Assembly (NCBI RefSeq): GCF_900106945.1 | Contig: NZ_FNNE01000002.1 | Coordinates: 124,001-188,000, forward strand | Origin: Marinobacter mobilis | GTDB lineage: Bacteria > Pseudomonadota > Gammaproteobacteria > Pseudomonadales > Oleiphilaceae | Length of the DNA stretch: 64,000 bases | Direction of reading: 5' to 3' | In this document: one piece after another, positions 17,946-28,473 of the stretch | Numbering within the stretch: the stretch's first letter is position 1 | Layout of the letters: each line of letters opens with the position of its first letter | Made by a program: the position numbers and the translations under genes | The notes under the pieces: model-generated | Told to the model about the DNA's origin: nothing | Seen by the model: only the letters and a program-made list of their open reading frames with translations | Database searches by the model: none

Positions 17946-19136
17946 TTACTCTCCCTCCCGGTCCAGGGTTTGCAGCAGCGATGCCCTCGAAATAACACCG
18001 AGGTATTTGCCGTTGTCGTCTACCACCGGCAGTCCGCAGGGCGCCGCCGCTACAGGGCCAATAATCTCGTGCAGGGTGGCGCTGCCGGTCAGCGGCTCAA
18101 CACTTTCGACAAAAGCGCCAGCGAGGCTGGCCTCTGACTGCTTGGCGGCCATCAGGGACTCGATCGAGATGGTGCCCTGATAGCGCTGGTTACGATCGAC
18201 GACATAGCCGTAGTCCCGCTCGTGCTGGCGCAGCCGCTCAAGGGCAGAGGGAACTCCGGCGCCTTCGCGCTCGATCACCGTGACATGCTTGCGCCTGGCC
18301 ACATCGGCGGCGGTGAATACCGCAGACTTGTCGACGCCGCGGAAGAACGAGCGGACGTAGTCGTCGGCTGGATTCTTGAGGATCTCGTCAGGGGTGCCGA
18401 CCTGGATCACCCGGCCGCCTTCCATGATGGCGATGCGGTCGCCGATGCGCATGGCTTCGTCAAGATCGTGGGAGATAAACACCACGGTGCGGTTGGAGTC
18501 CTGCTGCAGTTTGACCAGTTCGTCCTGCATTTCGGTGCGGATCAGCGGGTCCAGTGCCGAGAAGGCTTCATCCATCAGCATGATCTCGGGGTCGTTGGCC
18601 AGGGCCCTGGCCAGTCCCACCCGTTGCTGCATGCCGCCGGAAAGTTCGTCTGGGTAGCTGTGGACATAGGCCTCAAGGCCGACCTGGGCAAGTGCGTTGC
18701 GGGCCCGTTGATGGCGTTCGTCGCGGGGAATACCTGAGAGTTCGAGGCCAAAGGATGCGTTGTCGATCACATTCATGTGGGGCATCAGTGCGAACGACTG
18801 GAACACCATGGTGATTTTCTTGCGACGTAGTTCGCAGAGTTCCCGGTCGGGCAGTTTGGCAATGTCCTGGTCGCCAATCCACACTTCACCGGCGGTGGGT
18901 TCGATCAGACGGTTAAGCAGGCGGACCATGGTGGACTTGCCTGAGCCGGACAAACCCATGATTACAAATATTTCGCCTTCAAAGATTTCAAAGGAGGCGT
19001 CCATCACGCCAATGGTTTGCTGGGTCTTCTCGAATATTTCGTTCTTGGGGATGCCCTGCTTCACCATTCTCATGGCTTCCTCGGGCTTCCCGCCAAATAC
19101 CTTATAGAGATTCTTGACTACAACCTTGGGCTTCAT
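17946..19136 (-). CDS. proV: Glycine betaine/proline ABC transporter, ATPase ProV
   Basis: Cytoplasmic ATPase that drives ProU uptake. 396 residues, close to the 400 of E. coli ProV. Walker [10 protein letters not shown], signature [15 protein letters not shown], Walker [14 protein letters not shown], and the H of [11 protein letters not shown]. Two CBS domains form the C-terminal 120 residues ([17 protein letters not shown] to the end); in this family they sense ionic strength. First gene of the operon. The 217 bases upstream have no gene and should hold the osmotically controlled promoter, although I could not place it convincingly. Confidence 0.96.
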   Translation of the reverse strand: MKPKVVVKNLYKVFGGKPEEAMRMVKQGIPKNEIFEKTQQTIGVMDASFEIFEGEIFVIMGLSGSGKSTMVRLLNRLIEPTAGEVWIGDQDIAKLPDRELCELRRKKITMVFQSFALMPHMNVIDNASFGLELSGIPRDERHQRARNALAQVGLEAYVHSYPDELSGGMQQRVGLARALANDPEIMLMDEAFSALDPLIRTEMQDELVKLQQDSNRTVVFISHDLDEAMRIGDRIAIMEGGRVIQVGTPDEILKNPADDYVRSFFRGVDKSAVFTAADVARRKHVTVIEREGAGVPSALERLRQHERDYGYVVDRNQRYQGTISIESLMAAKQSEASLAGAFVESVEPLTGSATLHEIIGPVAAAPCGLPVVDDNGKYLGVISRASLLQTLDREGE

Positions 19137-19353
19137 GCGGGTAGATACCTTTCGGTCTGTGTCTTTTTATTCATTGGGCGGTCGCCGAACATTGATCGGA
19201 TCTTGCCCAAAAAAATGTTTACAGTACTTAATACTAGCACGAAGATTCAGGTTGGTTTCCAGTGCGACCTCATGTATCTGCTGTCGCTCCAGAAAGCCGC
19301 CGCAGGCGGCCTTTGTGTCACAATGGGCTTTTGAACGAATGCGGAGAACCGCA

Positions 19354-19941
19354 GTGAGACCATTATGGATGGCTGCGTTGCGGCCACAGAAACTGCCGTT
19401 CCGACGTCGAATGGCTCGGGCCTCGGTTGCACTGATCTATCGCCACGGTGAGGGGGGCGAGGCGGAACTGCTGTTTATTCAGCGGGCACGCCGTGCAGGG
19501 GATCCGTGGTCAGGAGACATGGCGTTTCCCGGGGGGCGGATGCAGGCTGACGATGCGTCAGCCAGCGAGGCTGCCCGCCGGGAAACGCTTGAGGAAACAG
19601 GACTTGATCTCGTTAGACATGGCCTCTTTCGCGGACGCCTGTCTGATTTGCTGACCCGCCGTCACAGCCAGTGGCGCCCGATGGTTGTGACGCCTTATGT
19701 CTTTGAGTGGCGGGGGCCTGATGAGGCTGCACTCAATCACGAGGTGGAGCGGATCGTATGGATTCCGCTGTCGCACCTGGCCGCAGAAGGCAGCCAGTCG
19801 GTCCGGCTCTGGCGGAGCCCGTTTGGCGCCTTGCGAATGCCGTGTTGCCGTTATGAGGGCTACTGCATCTGGGGCTTGAGTTACAGCATGCTGCGGGACT
19901 TTCTGGGCAGTGATCTGTTGGCCAGTGCCGCCATTCGCTGA
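19354..19941 (+). CDS. Nudix hydrolase, CoA-pyrophosphatase-like (NudL type)
   Basis: About 195 residues. The Nudix box AFPGGRMQADDASASEAARR followed by ETLEETG has the spacing seen in NudL-type CoA pyrophosphatases, and the upstream LLFIQRARRAGDPWSGDM is also typical. Likely to hydrolyse CoA derivatives or another nucleoside diphosphate. Start chosen as the GTG at 19354, because GGAG sits 7 bases ahead; an ATG at 19339 would add five residues and has no ribosome site. Divergent from proV. The exact substrate cannot be read from sequence. Confidence 0.83.
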   Translation: MRPLWMAALRPQKLPFRRRMARASVALIYRHGEGGEAELLFIQRARRAGDPWSGDMAFPGGRMQADDASASEAARRETLEETGLDLVRHGLFRGRLSDLLTRRHSQWRPMVVTPYVFEWRGPDEAALNHEVERIVWIPLSHLAAEGSQSVRLWRSPFGALRMPCCRYEGYCIWGLSYSMLRDFLGSDLLASAAIR

Positions 19942-20078
19942 TGCAGTGGGGGGATAGGCTGTACTGTTGGTATCGGCGGACTATGCTCTGAAGAGCACCG
20001 CGTCAAGCGTCCCCATCACTGGGTGGCCGGTTGTATCCGGTGCGTGGCGATCCATCCTGCTTCCTGGTAAGGATACCA

Positions 20079-20555
20079 ATGCGCTGTCCACTTGCTGCTT
20101 TGCTTCCGTTGTTTTTTGCTCCCTTCGCTGCTGCTGAGGAGGGGGAGCTGTACCTCTTCCACAATGTCTACACCAACCACCTGGGTGACTCGACCTATTT
20201 TTTCAGGGCCTATGGCGAAGGTGAGTATGAGGAAGACAATAATGCAACGGGGCTGCGTTACAAACTCACAGACCGGTTTGCCCTCGGCGCTGGCTACACG
20301 CCGGACAATTCCTATCATCGCTCATCGGTGATCCTGGCGGCCGAGTATGCCTGGCCGTTGCCGCCTTATCTGGAGCTCGGCGCCATGATCGGAAGCGCGT
20401 CCGGGTACGAGATACTTGAGCATGAGGTGAATGGTTGGACGCTCCAGTTCGGGCCGTTGGTACGGGTCGGTAAGGGCTGGTTCGCCGTCAGTGGCATCCT
20501 TCTTAATCTGGACATCCTGGTGGTCAATGCCGAGCTTCGTATCTGGCAGTTCTGA
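20079..20555 (+). CDS. Small exported protein, probably a beta-barrel or beta-rich envelope protein
   Basis: 158 residues from the ATG at 20079 (TAAGGA just ahead). Signal peptide MRCPLAALLPLFFAPFAAAE. The mature part alternates aromatic/hydrophobic and polar residues in short strands (STYFFRAYGEGEYEEDNN, LTDRFALGAGYTPDN, LQFGPLVRVGKGWFAVSG) and ends in the aromatic RIWQF, which resembles the C-terminal Phe sorting signal of outer-membrane barrels. The size would allow an eight-stranded barrel. No family recognised. Confidence 0.7.
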   Translation: MRCPLAALLPLFFAPFAAAEEGELYLFHNVYTNHLGDSTYFFRAYGEGEYEEDNNATGLRYKLTDRFALGAGYTPDNSYHRSSVILAAEYAWPLPPYLELGAMIGSASGYEILEHEVNGWTLQFGPLVRVGKGWFAVSGILLNLDILVVNAELRIWQF

Positions 20556-20681
20556 GTGTTCGGGCTGCACCGCGTCAGGCGTCGTTCCGGTCGCCATATT
20601 TCATCATTTTTGCTGCCGTGAATCGTCAGAAATCGCGAGCACAATGGGCTTATACACACTGGAACCCATGGTGGGAGAGCG

Positions 20682-20903
20682 ATGATGAACAGAGTACTGC
20701 AGAATGGTGGTCCAACACTGGGAGCGGAAATCGAGGGGGAATCTCCAGAGTCGGTGGCGGCAGGGTGGGCGGCGGAACAGCCGCTGCGCAAACAGGTGTG
20801 GCGACTAACCCTGGAACGGGATCTGGCGATTGTGGAACGGGAACGGGCATTGTCTGAGCTGGCGGCCCTGAGGAGCCTGATCGGCAGCCTCAGGGCCAGC
20901 TGA
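20682..20903 (+). CDS. Small hypothetical protein with C-terminal coiled coil
   Basis: 73 residues; ATG at 20682 (a second at 20685) with GGGAG in front. The N-terminal half is glycine- and glutamate-rich; the C-terminal half (LTLERDLAIVERERALSELA) has heptad hydrophobics suggesting a coiled coil. No signal peptide and no recognised family. It ends 3 bases before the convergent nitroreductase stop codon. Codon use agrees with its neighbours, which supports its being real. Confidence 0.5.
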   Translation: MMNRVLQNGGPTLGAEIEGESPESVAAGWAAEQPLRKQVWRLTLERDLAIVERERALSELAALRSLIGSLRAS

Positions 20904-20906
20904 AGG

Positions 20907-21644
20907 TTACTTCAGCTTGAACCCCTTGCCTTTGAGGAAGTCGGCCATATGCGGGCGCAGTTTGGACGTGAACAGGGGCTTTAGCTGTTCTGACCAGTTC
21001 GTGTCCTTGTTGCCCCCTGTGCGTGCCAGGTAATACTGCCGCATGGTGTCATCGAACTGAGCAACCAGCGCCGCGTCGTTGTCATCCTGGTAATGATCCT
21101 CCTTGAGAATGGATTCCAGCGGGAGGCGGGGTTTGACGTCCGGTTGCTGGTCCGGATAGCCAAGGCACATGCCAAAGACCGGGTAGACATGATCCGGCAG
21201 CCGCAGTAGCTCACTGACCGCCGCAGGGTTGTTGCGGATGCCACCGATATAGCACAGGCCAAGCCCCTCGGATTCGGCGGCTATGGCCACGTTCTGTGCC
21301 ATCAGTGCGGTATCGACGCTGGCAACCAGTAGCTGCTCGGTCATGCCCCGAACAATGTCCGCTCCGGCCCGTTCCGCGGCTTCGGTGGAGCGTTTCATGT
21401 CGGCGCAGAACACCAGGAAATCGGAGCACTCTGCAACGTAGGTCTGGCCACCGGCCAGCTCGGCCAGTTTGCGACGGTTCTCAGGATTAACAACGTGAAT
21501 GATGCTGTAAGCCTGTACGTGGTTTGACGTGGCGGCACTCTGGCCTGCCCGTATCAGCGTGTCAAAGAGTTCACGGGGGATGTTCTGATCGGTGAACTTG
21601 CGGATTGACCGGTGGGAGAGCAACAGTTCAATGGTGGAATTCAT
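20907..21644 (-). CDS. Oxygen-insensitive NADPH nitroreductase, NfsA-like
   Basis: FMN-dependent reductase of nitro compounds, quinones or flavins using NADPH. 245 residues, as in E. coli NfsA (240). Typical starts and motifs: IELLLSHRSIRKFTDQNIP, AGQSAATSNHVQAYSII, ESEGLGLCYIGGIRNNPAAVSELL and FGMCLGYP, then the long C-terminal excursion ending KGFKLK. A palindrome about 50 bases upstream may be its operator. The gene following on the same strand side, a methyltransferase, is transcribed towards it. Confidence 0.9.
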   Translation of the reverse strand: MNSTIELLLSHRSIRKFTDQNIPRELFDTLIRAGQSAATSNHVQAYSIIHVVNPENRRKLAELAGGQTYVAECSDFLVFCADMKRSTEAAERAGADIVRGMTEQLLVASVDTALMAQNVAIAAESEGLGLCYIGGIRNNPAAVSELLRLPDHVYPVFGMCLGYPDQQPDVKPRLPLESILKEDHYQDDNDAALVAQFDDTMRQYYLARTGGNKDTNWSEQLKPLFTSKLRPHMADFLKGKGFKLK

Positions 21645-21692
21645 ACGACCTCACTGATAAAGGCACAGGATCTGGATGGCCACTATTGTGCC

Positions 21693-21710
21693 TGTTTGGA
21701 CGTCCGGACA
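21693..21710. promoter_or_regulatory. Palindrome upstream of the nitroreductase gene
   Basis: TGTTTGGACGTCCGGACA: a perfect GGACGTCC core, with TGT and ACA outer arms and two mismatched pairs. It lies about 50 bases before the nitroreductase ATG on the minus strand. Regulator unknown. Confidence 0.35.
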
Positions 21711-21741
21711 CGAATGTCGCGGAGCAACTTCACCCGGTGTC

Positions 21742-22578
21742 CTAGATCGCCTGCTGCCTGATACGCCCATTGGCATGCCGCTTCGTGGCAATCACCAGGT
21801 GTGCGCTGACCGGAAAACGGAGACCGCCGTTTGCGGCGGTGAAGTCCTTCAGCGCCTGTCCGGCGGCGGCAATAACCTTTTCGGTCACGGTCTCGTCAAG
21901 GTCAATGCCGGCAAAGGGAAACCAGCCCCTGATATCGGCAAGCACCAACGCTTCCACGCTGGCAAAGTGCGCGTCTTCCCTGCGTGTTAGCAGTTCGGTA
22001 TCGGGAATGGTGGCCGCTGCAAACAGACCGTTCAGAACGTGACGGCTGCCCATTGAAAATGGCGCCCGCAGCAGCTCGGCGATGGCCGGATCGGCAACCT
22101 GACCGTAGGTTTCTGCCAGGATCCGATAAACCGGCAGGTTGTCGATGTCATCAAACACCGTTGTTACCAGGTGCCGGCCCGGCTTGAGAACCCGCTGCAT
22201 TTCAACAAGGGCGCCTACCGGGTCGGGGAACAACATCAGACCAAACTGGCAGGTCACGGCGTCAAACTGGTTGTCTTCAAAGGGCAGGGATTCGACCGAT
22301 CCCTGCTGCCAGTCGACCGACGCGGACTTTGACCGGGCAACGGCCAGCATGCCGGGGTTGGGGTCAAGTCCGGTAACGTGGCCGTCTGGCGCGACCCGGG
22401 GCTCGGCAGCAAGGGCGACCGCACCGGTACCGCAGGCGACGTCGAGGATCCGGTCTCCGGGCCTGAGATGGGCGCCGGAAATGGTGTGCTTAGCCCAGGG
22501 GGCAAAGAGGCTTGGGCCCAGGCGACTGTCGTAGTCCCTCGCCGTGTTCTCCAGTATGCGTTCAGAATCCCCGTTCAC
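21742..22578 (-). CDS. Class I SAM-dependent methyltransferase (UbiE-like)
   Basis: 278 residues starting at a GTG, with GGAGG 8 bases ahead. Motif I ILDVACGTGAVALAA, the acidic motif II VTGLDPNPGMLAVAR, the FEDNQFDAVTCQFGLMLFPDP motif and VLKPGRHLV place it in the Methyltransf_11/25 group. The acceptor is unknown; the C-terminal 130 residues differ from UbiE proper. It lies downstream of a LysR gene on the same strand with only 47 bases between, so the two may be co-transcribed. Confidence 0.85.
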   Translation of the reverse strand: MNGDSERILENTARDYDSRLGPSLFAPWAKHTISGAHLRPGDRILDVACGTGAVALAAEPRVAPDGHVTGLDPNPGMLAVARSKSASVDWQQGSVESLPFEDNQFDAVTCQFGLMLFPDPVGALVEMQRVLKPGRHLVTTVFDDIDNLPVYRILAETYGQVADPAIAELLRAPFSMGSRHVLNGLFAAATIPDTELLTRREDAHFASVEALVLADIRGWFPFAGIDLDETVTEKVIAAAGQALKDFTAANGGLRFPVSAHLVIATKRHANGRIRQQAI

Positions 22579-22625
22579 GGTGATGCCCTCCTGCTCATAA
22601 CCGCCGCACGGCTCATTACCTGATA

Positions 22626-23540
22626 TCAGTGTAGGCCCGGTTCATCAGTTTTGACATGGTGAGGTGCCTCCTGCAGCAGATCTGACCGGTTGAAGGCCTC
22701 GGTCAGATGGGACATGACCAGGCGAATGCGTTGCACGTCCCTGAGGTCAGGGTGGGTCAGCAGCCATAGCTTGCTGGCCGGAATGGCAGGCAGGTGGAAC
22801 AGTCGATCGATCCCGGGACGGGCCTGATCGTCTGGTAGCAGGGCCAGACCATGTCCACTTTCAGCAAGATAGGCCATCGCGGTGAGCTCATCGCAGCGGG
22901 TGCAGACTTGATCATGATGGTGCTGGTCGAGCCAGACAAACGCTGGCAGGCTGGCCATCTTGCCGGTACCACCGATCAGCTGGTGTTGCCCCAGGTCGGT
23001 AATCGACCCCGGAAAGCCAACCCGGCGTTCGTAGCGAGGGCTTCCGTATACACTCCAGGGAAATTCACAAAGCATACGGCCAACCAAATGCCCGGGCGGC
23101 GACGGGGTGGCCCTGACCGCGATGTCGGCCTGCCGTGTGTTCATGTTGATTTCCTGATTGCTGGACAACAGGTTTAGCTGGATGTCCGGGTATGCGAGCC
23201 GGAAATCCGCAAGCGCCTCCGGCAAATACCGGCAGGCAATGTTGTAAGGGGCTGTGATGCTCACCGGGCCTTTGGGTTGCACATCCTTGCCGGCAATCTC
23301 CCGTTCAATCCGGTCAACGGTCGCGGCAATGCGCTGGCAGTGCTCCAGCAATCCCTCCCCCAGGGTCGTCAGCCTGTATCGCTGGTTAATCCGATCAAAC
23401 AGGCGGCCGCCTATCTCTTTCTCAAAGGCTTTCAGGCGCCTGAACATGGTGGAGTGATTGACGTTCAGGCGATCGGCGGCTGCGGATAGAGAGCCGGTCT
23501 CTGCAATCGCCATGAAGCTTTTAAGGCCGTTCCAGTCCAT
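22626..23540 (-). CDS. LysR family transcriptional regulator
   Basis: 304 residues. N-terminal winged helix (MDWNGLKSFMAIAETGSLSA, then DRLNVNHSTMFRRLKAFE) followed by a periplasmic-binding-protein-like effector domain (PVSITAPYNIACRYLPEALADF). The helix NVNHSTMFRR has a less common HSTMFRR recognition stretch, as in the AaeR/PecT-like group. Divergent from a DoxX gene across 110 bases that contain two copies of TTGC-N6-GCAA, its likely binding sites. Confidence 0.9.
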   Translation of the reverse strand: MDWNGLKSFMAIAETGSLSAAADRLNVNHSTMFRRLKAFEKEIGGRLFDRINQRYRLTTLGEGLLEHCQRIAATVDRIEREIAGKDVQPKGPVSITAPYNIACRYLPEALADFRLAYPDIQLNLLSSNQEINMNTRQADIAVRATPSPPGHLVGRMLCEFPWSVYGSPRYERRVGFPGSITDLGQHQLIGGTGKMASLPAFVWLDQHHHDQVCTRCDELTAMAYLAESGHGLALLPDDQARPGIDRLFHLPAIPASKLWLLTHPDLRDVQRIRLVMSHLTEAFNRSDLLQEAPHHVKTDEPGLH

Positions 23541-23548
23541 AACTATCC

Positions 23549-23605
23549 TTGCATATATGCAAACTTTGTTTGCCAGTATTGCCAGTTAACTTGCGTATTG
23601 GCAAG
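23549..23605. promoter_or_regulatory. Paired TTGC-N6-GCAA operators between LysR and DoxX genes
   Basis: Site 1 is TTGCATATATGCAA (23549-23562), a perfect palindrome directly before the LysR start. Site 2 is CTTGCGTATTGGCAAG (23590-23605). The two share TTGC-N6-GCAA and lie 42 bp apart, four helical turns, as expected for a LysR tetramer binding one face of DNA. Confidence 0.7.
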
Positions 23606-23656
23606 TGAGAAGCTGAGACGGTCCATCAAGTTTGAATAAGGTAAGGGGAGATGATG

Positions 23657-24094
23657 ATGTCTGATGTGAATCGATCTGACTGGGCTGCTCTGATATTACG
23701 GGTGCTGCTTGGCTTGGTTATGCTGGCTCACAGTCTGTATTTGAAGCTGCTGGTGTTCACCCTGGCAGGTACGGCACAGTTCTTTGAGTCTCTGGGGTTG
23801 CCCGCGGTGCTGGCCTATCTGGTGTTTGGTGTAGAAGCCGTCGCCGGCGTGATGCTGCTGCTGGGCTATCGAGTTCGCCTTGCGGCGTTGGCTCTGCTGC
23901 CGATTCTGGTTGGTGCCACCTGGGCCCATGCCGGCAATGGCTGGCTGTTCACCAATGCGGGCGGTGGCTGGGAGTATCCCGTGGTATTGGCGATGCTGAC
24001 GTGGCTTCAGTTCCTGCTGGGGGGCGGCGTGTTGGCCCTGGACAGCCGAACACCAGCGAGGGGGGCTGTCTGCCATGACGCTAGTGCCCCGTGA
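23657..24094 (+). CDS. DoxX family membrane protein
   Basis: About 145 residues with four predicted membrane segments (LILRVLLGLVMLAHSLYLK, VLAYLVFGVEAVAGVMLLLG, LAALALLPILVGATWAHAG and VVLAMLTWLQFLLGGGV). DoxX proteins are inner-membrane proteins often tied to thiol or quinone redox stress, function mostly undefined. There are three tandem ATG codons at 23651-23659; GGGGAG abuts the first, so the third is the best spaced. Divergent from the LysR gene and its probable target. Confidence 0.85.
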   Translation: MSDVNRSDWAALILRVLLGLVMLAHSLYLKLLVFTLAGTAQFFESLGLPAVLAYLVFGVEAVAGVMLLLGYRVRLAALALLPILVGATWAHAGNGWLFTNAGGGWEYPVVLAMLTWLQFLLGGGVLALDSRTPARGAVCHDASAP

Positions 24095-24216
24095 ACGGGG
24101 CAGCCATGAACTGCGCCCCTGCGTACAGCGCGCAGTCATCGTATGGGAGGACGCTTGATGGTGACCTGGGCACCAGGGGCGCCATCAATGGCCAGGTAAA
24201 CAGGGTTGCGGCGGGA

Positions 24217-25548
24217 TCAGTCCGGATCGAGGATGCGTTGGCCAGATAAGTTTTCCATCAACCGGCAGGTCACCAGGTCACCGGTGACGTTGATGGCGGT
24301 ACGGCACATGTCGAGGATGCGGTCGACGCCCATGATCAGGGCGATACCGCTGGGAGGGATGCCCACGGTCTGCAGCACCATGGCCAGGATCACGATACCG
24401 ACCCCGGGGGTGGCAGGGGAGCCGATCGAGGCGCCAACGGCCATCGCGACCACCAGGGCCATGCTGCCCAACCCCAGATCGACACCATAGACCTGAGCCA
24501 GAAACATGGTAGCAACGGCCTGGTAGAGTGCGGTTCCTGTCATGTTGATGGTCGCGCCGAGCGGAATCACGAACTGCGATACGGATGGGCGGATACCGAG
24601 TTTGTCCTCAGCGGTGCGGATCGACAGAGGCATGACGGCCGCAGAACTGGACGTAGAGAATGCCAGTAGTAACACATCACGGGTTTTGCCGAGGAACTCC
24701 GCAGGCCCATCGCCACCCAGTACCTTCAGGATGATCAGGTAAACGGCGAGCATGATCAGCAGGCCGAGCAGTACAGTAGCAACGTAGGAGGCCATGCCGA
24801 GCATGGCCTGAAAACCGATGGTGGTGGTGAGCTGCGCCATCAGCCCGAATACCGCATAGGGGGCAAGCCCCATCGCCCAGCGCACGACGGTCATGCAGAC
24901 CTGCTGGAGAGAATCGAGGAGGTCCAGCATCGGGCGGGATTTCGCCGGATCCATACTGACCAGGGCAACACCGACGATGCTGGAGAAAATGACCACCTGC
25001 AGCATCTGGCCTTCCACCATGGCGTCCAACGGATTACCCGGCAATAGGCCAAGCAGGGCTTCCGGCAGATTGACGGCGCCCCCAAGACCGGCGGTTGTGT
25101 TATCAGCAGCGGTTGCTGGCGGAAGTGTGAGCCCACTCAGCATGTCCCCCGGGCTGATCACACTGCCTACCCACAGACCGATCGTGGCGGCTATGGCCGT
25201 GGTCACTATAAAGAACGCAATCACCCGAAGTCCCAGGCGTCGCAGCTGGTTCAGGTTTTCACTGGCGGCCAGCCCCCGCACCACTGAGGCAATCACCAGG
25301 GGAATGACAATCATCTGAATGGTGGCGAGAAAGAGCTGGCCGGGAAAGGCCAGCCAGTTACCGAGGGTGGCGCCGGTTTCCGGCTCGACCAGCCCTACCG
25401 ATGGACCGAGCAGGGTGCCCACCACCAGACCCAGCAGCATGCCCACCAGCACCTTCAGCCACAGCCGTCCCTGCACCAGACCTGACAGGTAGACGCTGAG
25501 GTGACGTAACGGGCGTGGATAGCGAAGGGCGCTTTCCTGACTGTGCAT
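24217..25548 (-). CDS. Dicarboxylate/amino acid:cation symporter (DAACS family)
   Basis: 443-residue inner-membrane secondary transporter of the GltP/GltT/DctA type, moving glutamate, aspartate or C4-dicarboxylates with Na+ or H+. Family marks are the serine-rich re-entrant loop FSTSSSAAVMPLS, the NMTGTALYQAVATMFLAQ motif in TM7, and the last re-entrant loop SIGSPATPGVGIVILAMVLQ followed by GVDRILDMCRTAINVTGD. The GVDRILDMCRT-NVTGD segment holds the Asp that contacts the substrate amino group in glutamate/aspartate transporters, favouring an amino-acid substrate. It stands alone; 122 bases downstream (24095-24216) hold no gene. Confidence 0.92.
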   Translation of the reverse strand: MHSQESALRYPRPLRHLSVYLSGLVQGRLWLKVLVGMLLGLVVGTLLGPSVGLVEPETGATLGNWLAFPGQLFLATIQMIVIPLVIASVVRGLAASENLNQLRRLGLRVIAFFIVTTAIAATIGLWVGSVISPGDMLSGLTLPPATAADNTTAGLGGAVNLPEALLGLLPGNPLDAMVEGQMLQVVIFSSIVGVALVSMDPAKSRPMLDLLDSLQQVCMTVVRWAMGLAPYAVFGLMAQLTTTIGFQAMLGMASYVATVLLGLLIMLAVYLIILKVLGGDGPAEFLGKTRDVLLLAFSTSSSAAVMPLSIRTAEDKLGIRPSVSQFVIPLGATINMTGTALYQAVATMFLAQVYGVDLGLGSMALVVAMAVGASIGSPATPGVGIVILAMVLQTVGIPPSGIALIMGVDRILDMCRTAINVTGDLVTCRLMENLSGQRILDPD

Positions 25549-25648
25549 AGCAATGGGCTTCCTTGCAGGATGTTCGAGGCTTGCCGCCAGTTTAGCCTAT
25601 TGCCGGTCAGCAGGCCGCCCGCAGTGGCAGGGGCGGCCAGTCGATCTG

Positions 25649-27752
<2,104 letters not shown>

Positions 27753-27825
27753 GATTATTCCGGAGACTATTGGCTTCGGCTTTATGCCCGCTTTACCTAA
27801 CGTTCCATATTTCAGGACCTTGCCT

Positions 27826-28422
27826 ATGACCACTGCCCATCGTTATCACCATGGCGACCTGCATACAGCTTTGCTGCAGGAGGCGGGCCGGTTACTGATG
27901 GAACAGGGGATTGAGGGCTTGTCCTTGCGCAAACTGGCGGAGCGGGCGGGCGTATCACGGACGGCGCCATACCATCATTTCAAGGATAAGAACGCCTTGT
28001 TGTGTGCGCTCGCGACCCAGGGCTTTGAGTCCCTGGACGAACTGATCAGGCGGCAGTTCAAAGGGGCGACCCTGCGCGAGCAAATGACCGCCTTGGTGCG
28101 GGAATACCTGAGTTTTTCGGTGGATCAGCCCGAGCGTTATGAGCTGATGTTTGGGCGAACGTTGTGGAAAGCGGGAGCGCCGACGCCGGAGTTGAAGTCC
28201 GTGGCCTATCGCAGCTTTCGTCACTACACCGAGCGCCTGGCCCGAATGCTGGATGGTCGTTTGCCAAAGGCTGGCGATCCACTACGGATTGCCCAGGCCA
28301 GCTGGGCCACAGTGCACGGCCTGTGCCGATTGCTGATTGACGGTATTTACGTCAATCAGCAGGACATGGAAGCGGTGTGTGAACAATCGGTGGCGCTGAT
28401 TCTGTCTGCCCTGGACAACTAG
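27826..28422 (+). CDS. TetR family repressor, probable regulator of fadH
   Basis: 198 residues from the ATG at 27826; the open frame runs back through the promoter but the TetR domain starts here (TTAHRYHHGDLHTALLQEA). Helix-turn-helix LSLRKLAERAGVSRTAPYHHFKDKNALL is canonical. The C-terminal domain (YELMFGRTLWK, WATVHGLCRLLIDG) is of the TetR_C_33/WHG type found in regulators of lipid-related genes. By position and operator arrangement it should repress itself and fadH, with an acyl-CoA as the plausible inducer. That last point is inference. Confidence 0.88.
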   Translation: MTTAHRYHHGDLHTALLQEAGRLLMEQGIEGLSLRKLAERAGVSRTAPYHHFKDKNALLCALATQGFESLDELIRRQFKGATLREQMTALVREYLSFSVDQPERYELMFGRTLWKAGAPTPELKSVAYRSFRHYTERLARMLDGRLPKAGDPLRIAQASWATVHGLCRLLIDGIYVNQQDMEAVCEQSVALILSALDN

Positions 28423-28430
28423 GCGCGTCG

Positions 28431-28473
28431 AAAAAAAAGCCCCCATGCCGGTCACGGCATGGGGGCTTTTTTA
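28431..28473. terminator. Bidirectional intrinsic terminator
   Basis: A 13-bp perfect stem (28438-28450 with 28455-28467) around loop GTCA, flanked by eight A on the left and six T on the right. It ends both the TetR gene and the convergent Ig-like protein gene, whose TAA stop lies at its right edge. Confidence 0.95.

Noticed and set aside
18673..18882. Open frames on the antisense strands of putA, proV, pycB and other large genes, some over 300 codons
   Set aside because: They are shadow frames of high-GC coding sequence. None has a ribosome site, signal peptide or recognisable domain, and each runs opposite a well-supported gene.
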